A stretch of DNA of 64,000 bases from Haliclystus octoradiatus (Eukaryota > Cnidaria > Staurozoa > Stauromedusae > Haliclystidae), in NCBI GenBank assembly GCA_916610825.1, contig OU744454.1, forward strand, positions 7,719,422-7,783,421, written 5' to 3'. Of this stretch, positions 22,836 through 34,834 are shown in pieces. Position 1 is the first letter of the stretch. Each line of letters begins with the position of its first letter. The translations under genes and the position numbers were made by a program. Under the pieces are notes generated by a model. The model worked only from the letters and a program-made list of their open reading frames with translations, made no database searches and was not told where the DNA came from.

Positions 22836-23191
22836 TCCTTAGCTACTTGCAGTGTGTGATCAAATTAAAAGAAATCGTGACGCAAAGCAGTTTTTCAATC
22901 AAAAAGCCGCCTAGAAATCGTGACATTATCGAGAGTGATATTGAGTAGGTAAAATTAGTTGAATTTCATAGAGAGCGGTCACTCGTTTCTGAAAATTCGT
23001 GATAATATGTCGAAATATTTACCGAGGTGATATTAACGGGGTTTCACTGACTAAATTAAATAAAAACCAAATATATTCCGTGTTTTTGTATTCATTATCG
23101 ATTTTCTTTAATCGATTTGTGTACATGAAAAACAACATGTAAATCCTGATTGATTTTCATCTAAGAATTATCGATATATTTCATAGCTTAC

Positions 23192-23928
23192 CTTGATGGG
23201 TTATGACTAGCATTGGTACTTTGGAACTGTCGGTAGAAGTTATACGGTAACTATGCACTCTCCTTGCTGCACGAGTTGTTGTACTGGCAAACTCAGTTGG
23301 AGAGATGACCATCTCAAAAACATTTTGCGTTTTCCACATATTGGATTGTAAGTTTGAAATTAAGAGATCTTTGGTGTCAGGAGATTCATAGAAATGATTG
23401 ACGTAGAAGGGTGGAACGTCCCATTGTATAGCATCTTGATACCAATCTTGAGATGGAATGATACTTGTTGTTGATGTTGATTCAATTATGGAGAAGGTAA
23501 TATTTACCTTGAGTGGATCAACATCTAGTTTTCTAGCTGATAATCGGATTTTAATACTTTGAATGCTGAGTCCAAATAAACTTTCAATGTCTTGAAATCT
23601 TAGAACAATAGCTTGCAAGTTTTGGTTCCCTCCTGGTCCAGCATTTATATCAAGTTCATTACCTTCAATGAAACCATTTTTTTCCAAGATATTGTTGACA
23701 TATTTATGTTCTGCATCATCATTGTCATTTTGGATTGGTATTAGAACTGTAGCAGAATATCCTATAATGGAATTAATAATTGAACATATAGCTTCTTCGT
23801 AGTCATCTACAATTCATCGGTTAAAGAATGTTTGGATTCCATTGTTTACCTTTTCCAATATTAGAGTACACGATCAAGAGGATTAGCAAAGATACGGACA
23901 TATTGAACACAAGGTACATTACTCTCAT
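23192..23928 (-). CDS. Secreted protein, first two coding exons
   Basis: Exon 1 (23850-23928) starts ATG and encodes a signal peptide (MRVMYLVFNM then SVSLLILLIVYS), ending in phase 1 at donor GTAAAC. An 88-bp intron follows, with acceptor TTCCATTATAG. Exon 2 (23192-23761, 570 bp) is symmetric phase 1-1 and ends at donor GTAAGC. Its 190 residues read as one beta-rich extracellular module: IVLRFQDI, IKIRLSA, IQWDVPPF, ESPDTKDL and PMLVITHQ. The layout resembles modules in which strands are followed by W-x-VPPF and a closing PxLVI strand; this is my pattern reading, not a search. An acceptor-like TTTTCTTCAG immediately precedes the ATG, so a 5' UTR exon may exist. Later exons are not established. 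This is the best host-gene candidate in the window. Confidence 0.65.
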
Positions 23929-24090
23929 CTGAAGAAAAAGAAAAGAAAATATTTTTTTATCAGTATTTCGATAAGAAGGTCTCTAAGTTTAAAAATTTTT
24001 TAACATTTAATTTGAAATTCTTAGGTTGGAAAGGAGTGTTTGTTAAACATCGTCTCATAACAATAAAAATCTGTCTGTTTGTATATTTCT

Positions 24091-24309
24091 ATATTGAAAT
24101 ATTTCTATATTTCTATATTTCTATATTTCTATATTTCTATATTTCTATAGTTCTATATTTCTATATTTCTACATTTCTATATTTCTATATTTCTATATTT
24201 CTATATTTCTATATTTCTATATTTCTATGTTTCTATATTTCTATATTTCTATATTTCTATATTTCTATATTTCTATATTTCTACATTTCTATATTTCTAT
24301 ATTTCTATC
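24091..24309. repeat. Microsatellite (CTATATTT)n, about 27 copies
   Basis: An 8-bp unit repeats for about 220 bases with scattered variants (CTATAGTT, CTACATTT, CTATGTTT). Because 8 is not a multiple of 3 and the unit has no stop on this strand, it makes long open frames in every plus frame. Those are not genes. Confidence 0.97.
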
Positions 24310-24469
24310 TTCTTATACTACTAATACTGTCTGTTTGTATATCACAACAAGGGGGAAAAACCGTGATTGGTTTAAAAAAGAAACTTTGAACCTGCCGGTA
24401 CAGCTACAACTTATCAGGAAGTTATCCTTCTGACCAATGGAATGCAGTAAGACAGTCAACATTTCATCA

Positions 24470-24660
24470 TTTCGCGCCATTTTGACAGATTTTCATCAAA
24501 ATCAAAGCTTCCTCAAAAGCTGATCTCCTGTAAATGGTTTTTCGACAGATTTTAAAAATTTCTACACTTTTGAGCTCCTTTATATACATATATTTGACTT
24601 TTTATAGCATCAGCATGATCGGATGACAAAATGTCAAGCTATTTCAAGTTTTCTCAAAAA
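24470..24660. repeat. Dispersed repeat also found around the LINE insertion
   Basis: In reverse complement, 24541-24655 matches the two flanks of the LINE: 27114-27186 (ACTTGAAATAGCT, ATTTTGTCATCCGATC) and 31890-31925 (CTCAAAAGTGTAGAAATTTT). It is therefore an uninterrupted copy of the LINE target site. Confidence 0.8.
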
Positions 24661-24950
24661 TGGTGATCATAGACATAGCAAACACTCCTTGTAGATAATA
24701 AATACTTGGTGAGTAATACTATGAATATATCTTCAATATTATTATTCAAAAAGTGTGTATTATAGATTTTATGTAGAATCTGAATTAGCTGATACATGCT
24801 TTGATTTCTTGCCTCATTAAAGCATATGTTTTCAATTTGCAATTCTGAATCATCTAGATCTAGCCTATTTAAATCAGACAACAAGGGCGAATTGTCTAAT
24901 TGTTTTAGTAGAAACCGACTAGTGGTACAAGCAAAAACATATCAAAAGAA
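24654..24950 (-). other. Open frame of unknown nature
   Basis: A minus-strand frame of about 95 codons reads through LLSDLNRLDLDDSELQIEN and YQLIQILHKIYNTHFL before stopping at the repeat boundary. Its composition is plausible for protein, but I see no clear start, splice acceptor or family. It could be a terminal exon or chance. Confidence 0.2.
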
Positions 24951-27113
24951 ATAAATTCAAACTATGTATCTGCTATTTGCATAATTAATTCAAAATACAA
25001 CCGTCAATCAAAGGCATCCATGACGACAGCAGCGTCGTGAATTGGAGGATGAATTTTTATTCGTCTTGATTTAGATTTAATTTTCAAAATAAAACAGTTA
25101 CATATTAATACTGGCTACACAAATATAACTCCACAAAATAGAAAGCTTAAGCAAGGTAGCTACCGAGTATCTAAAAATATATAAATGTTTGCAGTTTGTA
25201 ATATAAAAGTTCAAAGTTTGTTTTTTATAAACTTTAGCTGACTAGCGAGCTAATCTGCAATAAACTAGTGAAGAAAGAATTGCGAGAAGATTGTTAAATA
25301 AGGTTAAATTTGTGTATGCATATGTATAGCCTACCATTAAACAACTTTATCTCATAATTTTTTGCTTGTTCTGTTTTCTCGGGAACGGAATTTATAAAGG
25401 CTCGTATAAAATTGATTCAGAGACTTTTGCGAATAACTTGTTTACTTTTTGAAATTTGCGAGGGAATTTGCCAGCGTTGACTATGAGAAAATAGTCAACG
25501 ATTGAGCAGCCAATCAGAATGCAGCTCATCGAATAGTACCCTAGTCGGTTTCGACTAATATCTAATAACTGGTTTATTTGTTGGACTATGATTGCTATTC
25601 CATGCCTGCTTTAGAATTCCCAATAAAGAAGAAAATATTAAACAGGTTAAACATGCCCGCCAGTAGGCTATATAAGTTTCCATAATTCTAGATGCACGAT
25701 TGACTTTTTGACATATTTTGCCAAATAAGAATGACTGCTAATTAAAGAAATGTATTGAATTATGAACCAAGATATTTTAATCTATGTGTATATTTGAGTT
25801 AGCTCCTTCTCTACAAAAGACTTTCTTGTGCGTAAAGCCAATAAAGATGTGATGATAGTAATGCGAGAGGGGTGTATGAGAATTTCAGTTTCAATTATGT
25901 CCATGATATCAAATAATCTTCAAATCTAGATTCTAGAAATTGAGAACAGATATGTGGTTATGTAAACGTCATGATTTTAGTCAATTTAAATAAATGAGAG
26001 GTGCGCCGATTTTAGATAGATAGAGTTGGAACTACATATATACCAACTGTCCATTTCAATCCTTTGATATGTAGTGACCATCAGAGCCTTCTAGCCTTGC
26101 TCATTTTGTTCAATTTTGTGTTAAACAAAGAAAGATTCTCTGGTCTATGATCATCCATGTTCAATACCATTATGCCACATTATCATATATCTTTTTTTCT
26201 TGTTTCAGGAACATTTTAGTGCAATATTGAGTCAGGCAAAGTTGTGTAACTACGATGCTGTTGATGATGAATCTGTCTTGTGCCCAATCTACCCTCGATT
26301 ATCAATAATCATAGATATTTTCATTGTGTGTCTTCCATATATCAACTTGTTAGTATAACTTCTTAAAATTGTGATAACAGGTATGTCTCAATATTAAATT
26401 GAAAGTAGAAAATTGAACAGCAGCATTTGCTCTTAGTCCTTAAATATGCACGAATGACATTATCTTTCAACATTGAGCACGCAAGGAGCAATGGTCAATT
26501 TTATTAGTGAAATAGGCTACAGTAATACCTGTATGAATATAGCATCCAACTACGAGACGTAGATAAATTGACAACATCTGCAGGAGACCATTATATACTG
26601 GCCTATTTCAGTAGAAAATACTATTTTAGACATGCCAAGGGTTACCTCCATAGACGTGTTTATATAGATGGCCGTTATAGCAGGTTTTGCTGTAGTAGAG
26701 TTTTATAATCATCATGATATCGAATTTTAAAATAATGTTTTATGAACGTTCAGGATAAATTACGATAATAATAGGAAGTGTGATAAAAATTGTTATGCTT
26801 AACAGACTGTTGTACTGACATAGATCGTTTGTGTTCATATCATTTTAAAACATAAAAATATATCACAACTTAATTTCTATGAACATAATTCCCATACTGA
26901 CTTTAAAGAGTTTTCAATTTATGTTTCACATTTATCCAAGAGTATGATGAAACACATTAATGCGTAAGTACAATATATTTATACACGATATGATACAAGA
27001 AAGCTTACAGCTATAGTTACATATATTTCCAGGTTTGTTACGTCTATAATCCCTATGTTTTCTTGTAATTATTTGTGATGAAAGTCTCTTCGAAGCATCG
27101 TGAATGTAAGTTT
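24951..27113. other. Non-coding region with one exon-like stretch
   Basis: Mostly AT-rich sequence with no recognised gene; the exception is the candidate terminal exon at 26209-26358. Confidence 0.4.
26209..26358 (+). CDS. Candidate terminal exon, unknown protein
   Basis: A strong polypyrimidine tract with CAG (TTTTTTTCTTGTTTCAG) precedes a 49-codon frame: EHFSAILSQAKLCNYDAVDD, then two more cysteines and a hydrophobic tail (LSIIIDIFIVCLPYINLLV) before TAA. The tail could be a membrane segment. No upstream exon was found, so this may be chance. Confidence 0.25.
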   Translation, partial: EHFSAILSQAKLCNYDAVDDESVLCPIYPRLSIIIDIFIVCLPYINLLV

Positions 27114-27186
27114 CGAGAAAACTTGAAATAGCTCAACATTTTGTCATCCGATCCTACTAATGCCGCCTATAATCAAGTCAAGTACA
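27114..27186. repeat. Left flank of the LINE target repeat
   Basis: Matches the reverse complement of 24580-24655; the other half lies at 31890-31925, and the LINE separates them. Confidence 0.8.
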
Positions 27187-27511
27187 TGTATTTGTTGTTG
27201 TTGTTGCTGTTGTTGTAATTTTACTTGAATTCGCTATTCAACATTTTTCAATTGCTCGTTTACATTGTTGCGAATATATACCTTAAGGGTATAGGGCAAA
27301 GAATAATAATAAAGATATATTTAACATATACAGATTAATTGTCTCTATATATAAATATATAATATGTAACTGTTATAAATGTTTTTATAAATTTTTTTTT
27401 TTTTTTTTTTTTTTCGAGTGAAACTTACTATTGTTTATTAATTTATTATTTACTCTTTTACTAGATTTTAACTAAGGTTTCGTGAATATAAGATTAAAAT
27501 ATAGCAATAAA

Positions 27512-30464
27512 TCAATTAAGATCAGAGGGGTAACTTTTCGGCTCATTATGCAATACAATGTATTTAAATTTAGTATAGTGTAATTTCTTTATATCGTCTT
27601 CTAATGAATTCCATTTCTTTGATATAATTGATATGAAAGAATTATTCGTGAAATTTTTTCTGCAGAAAGGCTGCTCCAAACGATAATAAAACCTCAAATT
27701 ATATTTTCCAGGCGATTCAGTGAATAAGGATCTCAGTGACTGTGGAGTATCAGTATGGAGGCATCGATGAACAATGTTTAGGCTATGAAAAATTCGACGA
27801 TGTTGTAGACTTTGTAGATTTTGGCATTCGTTAGATGTTTGGTAGTATAATATACGAAGTTGTCGCAAAGCAGATCTCTGAATGCGTTCTAGTTTGGCTT
27901 TGTGTGTTTCAGGTAGAGCAAGATATAATGAGCTGCAATATTCGACATGAGGGCGGACATAAGTTTTATATAGCTGGAGTGCGAGCGAAGGTGACAATGC
28001 TCTTCTTACGTGTCTTAATAAGTTTAAACAGATGTTTGCTCTTCTTAGGCTAATTCTTAGTTGCTCTCGGAAAGACAGATTGTCATCAACAATTACACCG
28101 TGTAGATCTATTGTATTGGTGTATTTTATTTTCGTTCCATTTATTATGTGGGATAGTGTGATGTCATCTGCGTATCTGACCATTGACGAATTGATTTGGA
28201 AGTAGGAAAACCTGAGAAAAATATATTAAATAATATAGGTCCCAGAATTGAACCTTGCGGCACTCCGGTTGGCATAGTAAAGTTGGTTGAAAGATGTGAG
28301 TCAACTCTTACTTGTTGGGAACGATTTGTCAAGTAACTTTCAATTAGACGAATACTAGCGTGGCATAGTCCGTAGGCTTCAAGCTTTTTAACAATAGATT
28401 ATGGTTGACTAAGTCGAATGCTTTTGATAAATCTAAAGATAAGACAGCAGTCTTGTAGCATTTATCGAGGTTGTATCTGCAATCTTTTGTCAATTTCAAT
28501 AATGCTGTCTCAGAGCTGTGTCCTTTGAGAAAACCGTGCATATCTTCAGGAAATATATCTATAAAGTGATTTGTTAGTTGGTTAGTCATGACTCTTTCAA
28601 ATGTTTTAGAAATGTCCGTGAGGATAGTAATTGGTCTGTAATTTGCTTTATCAGATGCATCACCTCTTTTGAAGACAGGAGTTAAAAAGCCTTTTTTCCA
28701 GTCTGTTGGAACTTCAGAAATGGTGATCATATGATTGAATAAATCCGTTAAAGGTGCATTCATGCTAGGTAAGATAGACTTGATAAGACTAGCAGGTATG
28801 TTATCTGGTCCAGTTGCTTTGTTTTTCTCCAATTTGCTGATAATTTTATAAATTTCTTTATCAGAAGTATATACAAACGTAAATTTTTCAAATTTCTTAT
28901 CTTTGATGTTTTCCACACTCGGGTGGTGACAGAGTTCTATGTCGGAAAGAGTTTTCTGAGCAGGTAGGACAGAAATGAAGTGTTCTCTGAGGAGTTCAGC
29001 CTTTGAAGATGGTGTAGTATACAGTTTATTCTCATGCATAAGAGATGGTATATTGTGCTTTTTATCTTTGCCTAGCCCAGTAATTTGTTGAATATTATGA
29101 TGAAATTTTTTTGGTTTTGATTTGGCTGATTGTTTGAGGTATTCATGCATCGCCTTTCTTTTCATGGAATTGACATAATTTCTATAATTGCGAAAGGTGA
29201 TTAATTTCGATGGTGATTTAGTGTCTTTTGACAGAAGGTCCCGTTTTCTAATTGCTTCTTCTATTTCTGAATTAATCCATGGAGGTCTGCTACTTTTGAT
29301 TAATCGTTTCTTTATAGGGGCATGCTGATCAAGCACGTCAGTTAATAGCCTTATCCATTTTCTCCATACTATATCCGCTGAAAAAAGTTCTCCTTCGCTA
29401 TCTACATATGCTGCTTCCCATTGAGTCATGCATAAATCATCATTCAGGGCCTCAAAGTCCGCTTTAAGCGTACGTCTATATGTAATTTCCTTGGGGGGTG
29501 AATTTGGGGCTTTGTTGAACAGAGACGATATACATAGGCTGTGGTCAGATGCACCAGTCGATATTACATCACATGCTTTGAATCGCTTCGGGTTAGAGGA
29601 GAGGACTACGTCAATTAATGCTCCGGATATTGGTCGTGTCGATGAAAGAACTTGATTTGTAAATGCGAAGTTGTCCATAAATGTTTTCAAACTATTGCCA
29701 GTTGAGATTGCTGAAGTGGCTCGTAAAAGGTCACAATTCATATCTCCCATAATGATGATTTCAGATCGGGATTTGAATAGACTTTCAGAAAGTTCACTCA
29801 ATTTATCGAAGTACGTTTGTAAAGGAGTCTTAGGTGGTCTGTATGTTACAACAATACCGACATATTTCATGCCAATTTTGATATCCGCAGCAATTGCTTC
29901 AATATCATCTAGCTCTAATGAATGTCTCCGTCTGCACATGACACTGTTCTTTACATATATCATGCACCCACCCCCAGCTGTACTTGCAGGTCTATCACGG
30001 CGTAGGCATCTATATCCATCGATTTTGATTAATTTATCAGGGACAGTAGCATTTAATTTCGTTTCACAAAGTCCAATTACTTCAGGGTTAATATCTACAA
30101 TTATTGATCTGAGTTCGTCTACTTTACCTCTTAGGCTGTTGCAATTCCAGGATAGAGTTACAAAGTTTTTTGTATGAATAGTTCGAAAATTTTTAATTTT
30201 GATTTGAACTGCTTTGCTTTTGTAGGGACCTGGGTTTGGATGTATATCACTGCAATTTGTAAGAGAGAGTATAATTATTAGAAGGAGGTAGAAGAATAAT
30301 ACTAGAAGTCTGCATTTATGTGATGACGATATTTGTAATATGCGTAACTGTTCAATGCAGTTAGCGAGTAATAATACGATGTAGGTGTAGTAATATTGCA
30401 TAAATAGCATTTCGAAGGTAGTCCACATAAATGAAAATTTGTTTCTTGGAATGATCTCTTGCAT
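27512..30464 (-). pseudogene. LINE ORF2: endonuclease and RT, frameshifted, with internal deletion
   Basis: The first 706 codons hold a hydrophobic leader (about 52-68), a 2A-like DIHPNPGP (73-80), then an APE endonuclease with WNCNSLRGK, ETKL, VTYRPP, GDMN and SDHS. RT begins with KATGPDNIPASL, TPVFKRGD and LDLSKAFD. The frame breaks near 28340, resumes with MPTGVPQGSILGP, and breaks again near 28180 before MVRYADDITL. Only about 20 residues separate YADD from GVIVDDNLSF, where CR1/L2 elements usually have about 70-80; a deletion in the palm/thumb connection is inferred. The C-terminal domain (LRRANICLNLLRHVRR onward) is intact to 27512. It nicks DNA and primes reverse transcription in cis in working relatives. 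Confidence 0.92.
30225..30248 (-). other. 2A-like motif DIHPNPGP after a hydrophobic segment
   Basis: Residues 73-80 of ORF2 read DIHPNPGP, preceded by LLVLFFYLLLIIILSLTN. 2A peptides (consensus D-V/I-E-x-N-P-G-P) make ribosomes skip the last Gly-Pro bond, and 2A-like motifs are known at ORF2 N-termini of several APE-type LINEs. Here His replaces the conserved Glu, so activity is uncertain. Confidence 0.75.
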
Positions 30465-30530
30465 TTGGTTAATACAAATACACTATTTGAGTCAAACTTT
30501 CCTGTTGCTACACTATGTTTTTTTGCTGTA

Positions 30531-31580
30531 TTAGGCATGATGAAATCGTAAGCTTTTGAGGTACTTGAGTTGCGGTGCAAGGAAAGCTGTGTGGTTTGTA
30601 CCAAAATCAGTGTTGTCAATTAGGCGTTCAATGTGCATGAGGGTGACAGGGCAGCAGCCATCAAGTGTGTGATGTGATGTAGCTTGGTCAGAGTGAGATT
30701 TAGATTTGATACAAGCGGCGCATGTTCTCATTTTTGTGCAGTTGTTGCCATCAGCAGAATTTGCATGTTGTTCGCCACAATGAAAGCATGTGCGTGGTTC
30801 CTCGGAAAGATTGCAGTGCAATTTGGTGTGACCATGGGAACCACAATGGAGACATCTACTTGGTCGAATGTCTGTGTAGGCTGTTAGGACAAGCACAGAA
30901 TCGATAGTAATCAACATGTTGTTTTCGACGAGATTTGCAAAAGAGCTGGGAATTAAGCGCACCGAAGCTCTCTTGTCTGCATTTTCATTCTTCGAGGGAA
31001 ATATAAATAGATGCAAAATGTCTTCATCATTTTGAAATATCAAGGGGTTGTCCTTAAGAAGTGACTCCTTAAAACTGTCTTCATTCATCCAGCATGGAAT
31101 ATTTGGTATGCTTATTACAGGGTCACGAATTTTGATTTCTTTGAAATCCAATTTTGATTTCTTTAGAGATTTTTTACAACTTCGATCACCTCAATTGGGA
31201 CATCAATTGTGGTGATTTTGCCAGTTGATACTACTCTAGCACCACCATAAGCCTCTTTGTTTTTCTTGAGATTTTGAACAATTTTATCAGTGGGCTCTCT
31301 AAGAACAAGTTTTTTGCAGTTTCCTTTCATTGCTAGTTTTCCTGTGTCTAGCTTGAATTAAGTTCATATTTTGCTGTTCATTAGATGACGTCACTACGTC
31401 TGCCCACGTGTCTGGTTTCCGTGGCAACGCTTGCTTCTCAAGGAGTTGTGCAATCATGGCGGAAAGATTTTTAATTTCATCTCTCATGTTCTTAACTGTA
31501 GATCTCAGCAATTTGCACTCGCAAGAGTTTCTATCACAAGAATCATCCACTTCAGTGGGGTTTTTCTTTCCTTTCCCCAT
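30531..31580 (-). pseudogene. LINE ORF1: coiled coil and zinc knuckles, two frameshifts
   Basis: Starts with MGKGKKNPTEVDDS at 31580. A likely coiled coil (LLRSTVKNMRDEIKNLSAMI) follows. The frame changes near 31320 and again near 31165, and each segment stays readable in its new frame. The C-terminal 206 codons contain CLHCGSHGHTKLHC (C-x2-C-x4-H-x4-C), CFHCGEQHANSADGNNC and a third Cys/His cluster. It is a nucleic-acid chaperone that coats LINE RNA in working relatives. Its end lies 66 bases above the first ATG of ORF2. Confidence 0.85.
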
Positions 31581-31889
31581 AATGCTATTGTTAAGTGAGC
31601 TATTTTTCAGAAAAAATAGGACTCAAGAAACAAGTAAAGCGGACCAAAGTATTAAATGATAAAATGATAATAAATGCACCAATTAAACAGTTATAAGACA
31701 CTTACGTGAGATCTGTAAACTGTTACAACCATAAAACAACTCCAAAAATTCATTACTATCACACAATAAGAAGTTCAAGTTGTTTTAATAATGTTCTAAA
31801 GATGAACATTAAATAATAATAATATAATGATAGCAGCGAGCTACGTGAGAACATATTCTTGCAGCCATCTTAAAAAAGAAAAAAATCAA

Positions 31890-33310
31890 ATGTATACAGA
31901 AACTCAAAAGTGTAGAAATTTTACAGAGATTTTTGAAAATTTCAATGGTTGATAATCTAGAGGGAAGCCGAATCGAATTCAAATTGAAATATCCAGAGCA
32001 AACATTTCTCGCCTTGAATTTAAAAGCTGCGTGGAAATGTTTGGAGGAGTGAAACTAAAAACTGAATCAGTTTTATGATAATTAAAACAGTATGAAATAC
32101 TGATTTACATCAAATTATCAGAATAACTAAGCCAAACAAAATATATTTTGAAATCAAAGAAACGTAGACATATTCATGTGGTGGTGATATCAGCAATCTA
32201 TAGAACGCGGCACAAGCGCTATGAAAATTAAACAGGCTTTAGGTCCTTAATTTATTATTGAACCAAATGACGTTTATTACTATTCTTTATATCGAAATAC
32301 AAACATTTCTCTTTTAAAAAGGCTACTTTAATATATAATTTGTGAAAACACTGATAAAATAATCTATTTTGAAATTAAAGCAACCTTTGGTTTTAGATCA
32401 ACAATTATCGCGGGGCACAAAAACAAATGAAATTGCAAGAAGATTCAAAGTGACGTAGGTGTTGAACTTATCCGAAAACATTTTCAAAGTTCGAAGAGAT
32501 GATCAGTCTACAGTCTAAAATTACAGAGTTCAGAATTAATCAAGGCATTGCACAAAGGTATTTTTTTAATTAAATACTTAATATAAAAATATGAATCATT
32601 TGGTTAGCGGGCAGGCTTTTATTTTCAGATTTTGCTTCCATAATTAACGAAGGAATAATATTGTAAACGTCGATTAAACATAGACATCAATAAGACATTA
32701 TTTTACTACAGTTTCGAGAATAAAAATAGCGGCCTCTTGTTCTTATCGTTGATCAACATTCAATGAAGTTAAATTCAAGTATATCTAATTCATCAAATTT
32801 ACATTGAATTGAGCGTATGATTTGTGATAAATAATAGTTAAAATATTTCCAACTTTCAAAAGTAGCTTTCAGCTTAAAAAACACAAAAACATAATTCAAA
32901 AACATTTCAATAGTTAATACAGTTTGGATGAGTGTAGCAAGCATTGAGTTACAAAAATAAAAAGCGAAAAAGGTTGCATATGATAATCGATGATAGAAAA
33001 CAATATTTATTAAAATATTACTTACCATTATCCAAATGAGATCCAAATAATAAGGAAAAAGAATCATTTCATATCGCGATAAAATGCATGCAAGTAAAGT
33101 AGATTCATTTTCTATAAAGGTAAATCCTTTCCATCCTACATCATAACAGGAGCATTTGAATTACATTTAAATTTGCGCTCTATAGATTGCTATTTTATAT
33201 CCACATCACATGAATATGTCAACGGTACTTTAATATTCATAGTTATTCTGGTAATTCAATGTTATTAAGTATTTCGTATTGTTTTAATTATCATAAAACT
33301 GATTCAGGGG
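31890..33310. repeat. Inverted-repeat element, copy A
   Basis: 32060-32215 and the reverse complement of 33170-33307 match well (CTGAATCAGTTTTATGATAA, CAGAATAACTA, GACATATTCATGTG, AGCAATCTATAGA), forming about 150-bp inverted ends. The outer left part 31944-32020 also matches the reverse complement of 34835-34925. The whole is collinear with 54638-57700, where a Penelope element interrupts it. An open frame at 32753-33067 has a partial match in copy B (YYLDLIW...ILIN...YATF), but both are followed by a donor-like GTAAGT or GTAGGT, so its nature is unclear. Confidence 0.75.
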
Positions 33311-34834
33311 GGTATCCAGGGGGCACAACAGGAGCAAGCGCACCCGTCAGATTTTTTAACTGTTTGATGGCGCCGCGACTGTTGTTTTACTTTTATTCTT
33401 TACGAAAACAATAACTGAGAAAACGACTTGTAAAGGAAATTTCATCTTGAGTACCTCATATTTTTCGTAGCAGATAGGAAGTAGCAGTACGATTGTTTTA
33501 ATAATCGTATGATTGGACATCGGACTAGAAGGAAGTCAACTTAATTCTACCAATGAACGACACTGATTTCGCTACCGCGGAAGTAGAGCATCCAATAGAT
33601 TGCTTTGATTTCGCTCCCTTCAGATGACGTAGCCTTCAAAGAATTTAGCTATGATCCAATGATAATGCTCTATTTCATATTCCTAACATAGTTCGCCCCC
33701 CTCGGCACCCGTGAATAACAAATCTTGTCTTTTTTACTGTCCTGCTTGTACTTCCTTTGCTCTTTCTTTGTTATTTTTAAACCCTGGAATGAATCATCGT
33801 CATCTAGCCTCCGTTTGTTAACTAAATCACAATGGCGCTTAGCTAAGGATTAATGTCAAAATCATTGTTGGAAGTTAAAAACATTGTAAATGGCAATCTT
33901 TCTTAAGATAAACATCTAATAAAACCGAAGCAGTTTGAAACATATACTTCAAGGTTGAAATCATTTATAAGCAGTTTGAAAACATATACAAAATACCACC
34001 AGCACTCGATCCCATTCCCATAATGACATCTACATCAAGTCGAGCCATCGCCATTCATATCAATACGCTGTTGCTCACAAATGGAATGATCTGCCGTCTG
34101 CAATGAAGTCTCAAAAAGGACCGGTTTTAAATGTCTCCTCAAGAACCATATGATGAAATGATAAAAAAGAAATATTAACTCTCTATTTTTTATTTTTGTA
34201 AATACTAAAATCTACCCCTTATCTTTGTTAATGTTATATTTCCTGCTTATATATATGTATGTTGTAATGTATAGCCTAATCAGTCCTTTGAAAAAAAGTT
34301 ATGTATAACTTAAAGGTTTCTGAATAAATGATGATGATAATGATGATGATTATGAAGATGGTATACTCCAAGGAGATTATTTCACATGAGTTCAAGGCGT
34401 AATTTTATTTTAACGATGTAGAAGTTTGTGAATTTTCAGAGTTGTAATTTGCATCGTCAGAAACTCAAATTTCGTGGAAACTTATCTTGGTATCATGATT
34501 CACGAGGCATCCTTGTCCATACTCCTGGAAATACTAAACAAGACAAATGTTCTTCTCTCTCCAGTGTACATTGTTTAAATTTTAATTTATTATTTTCCTG
34601 AAAATGCTGCTATATTTAATTTGAATCTATCCTTGTTTTTCTTGGTTACAGAATTTTTTGTCGCTGTAATTTTGGAATAACTACGAGATAGATCATACTT
34701 TTGTAGCTACCTGAAATTCCGATTTGGATATGCAAAAACGATGGCAGATAATTTCAGAGGGGGAATGCCCCCCGGGCCCCCTGGATGGGCGGGGCTTCAC
34801 CCCTCTACCACAGAATTATCACACCCCTCAGATT
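33311..34834. mobile_element. Possible insertion with GC-rich ends inside the repeat
   Basis: 33306-33325 reads CAGGGGGGTATCCAGGGGGC, and the reverse complement of 34770-34790 reads CATCCAGGGGGCCC. These short inverted, unusually GC-rich edges lie between the two outer arms of the surrounding repeat, as for a nested element of about 1.5 kb. No transposase and no clear target duplication. Confidence 0.35.

Larger units (their letters stand above)
27187..31889 (-). mobile_element. CR1/L2-like LINE, near full length but broken
   Basis: A non-LTR retrotransposon with ORF1 (30531-31580) and ORF2 (27512-30464) on the minus strand. It ends in a CAACAACAACAA-type microsatellite tail, typical of the CR1/L2/I group, at 27187-27220. 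An internal A-run (T-run on plus, 27390-27414) lies in the 3' UTR. The flanks are two halves of a repeat found whole at 24541-24655. ATACAT occurs at both edges and may be a short target duplication. Both ORFs carry frameshifts, so the copy is inactive. Confidence 0.9.

Noticed and set aside
22605-22836. Overlapping minus-strand frames with repeated SNFKL-type motifs
   Set aside because: Two frames of the same tandem repeat are both open and give similar peptides, so the repeat, not selection, explains them.
24012-24433. Plus-strand frames of 125 and 68 codons rich in Tyr, Phe, Ile
   Set aside because: They are the translation of an 8-bp microsatellite that has no stop in any plus frame.
27390-27414. 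T-run as the LINE poly(A) tail
   Set aside because: Element-like sequence continues about 170 bases beyond it to a CAA-type microsatellite that abuts the target repeat, so the run is internal.
29671-30177. 168-codon plus-strand frame opposite the LINE endonuclease
   Set aside because: Antisense to conserved endonuclease motifs, so it is a shadow.
30471-30619. Frame at 30302-30619 as an extra LINE gene
   Set aside because: It overlaps the ends of ORF1 and ORF2 and has no domain; likely chance.
33306-33330. CAGGGGGGTATCCAG as a hAT end
   Set aside because: Resembles hAT ends, but I found no partner ending in CTG with an 8-bp duplication.
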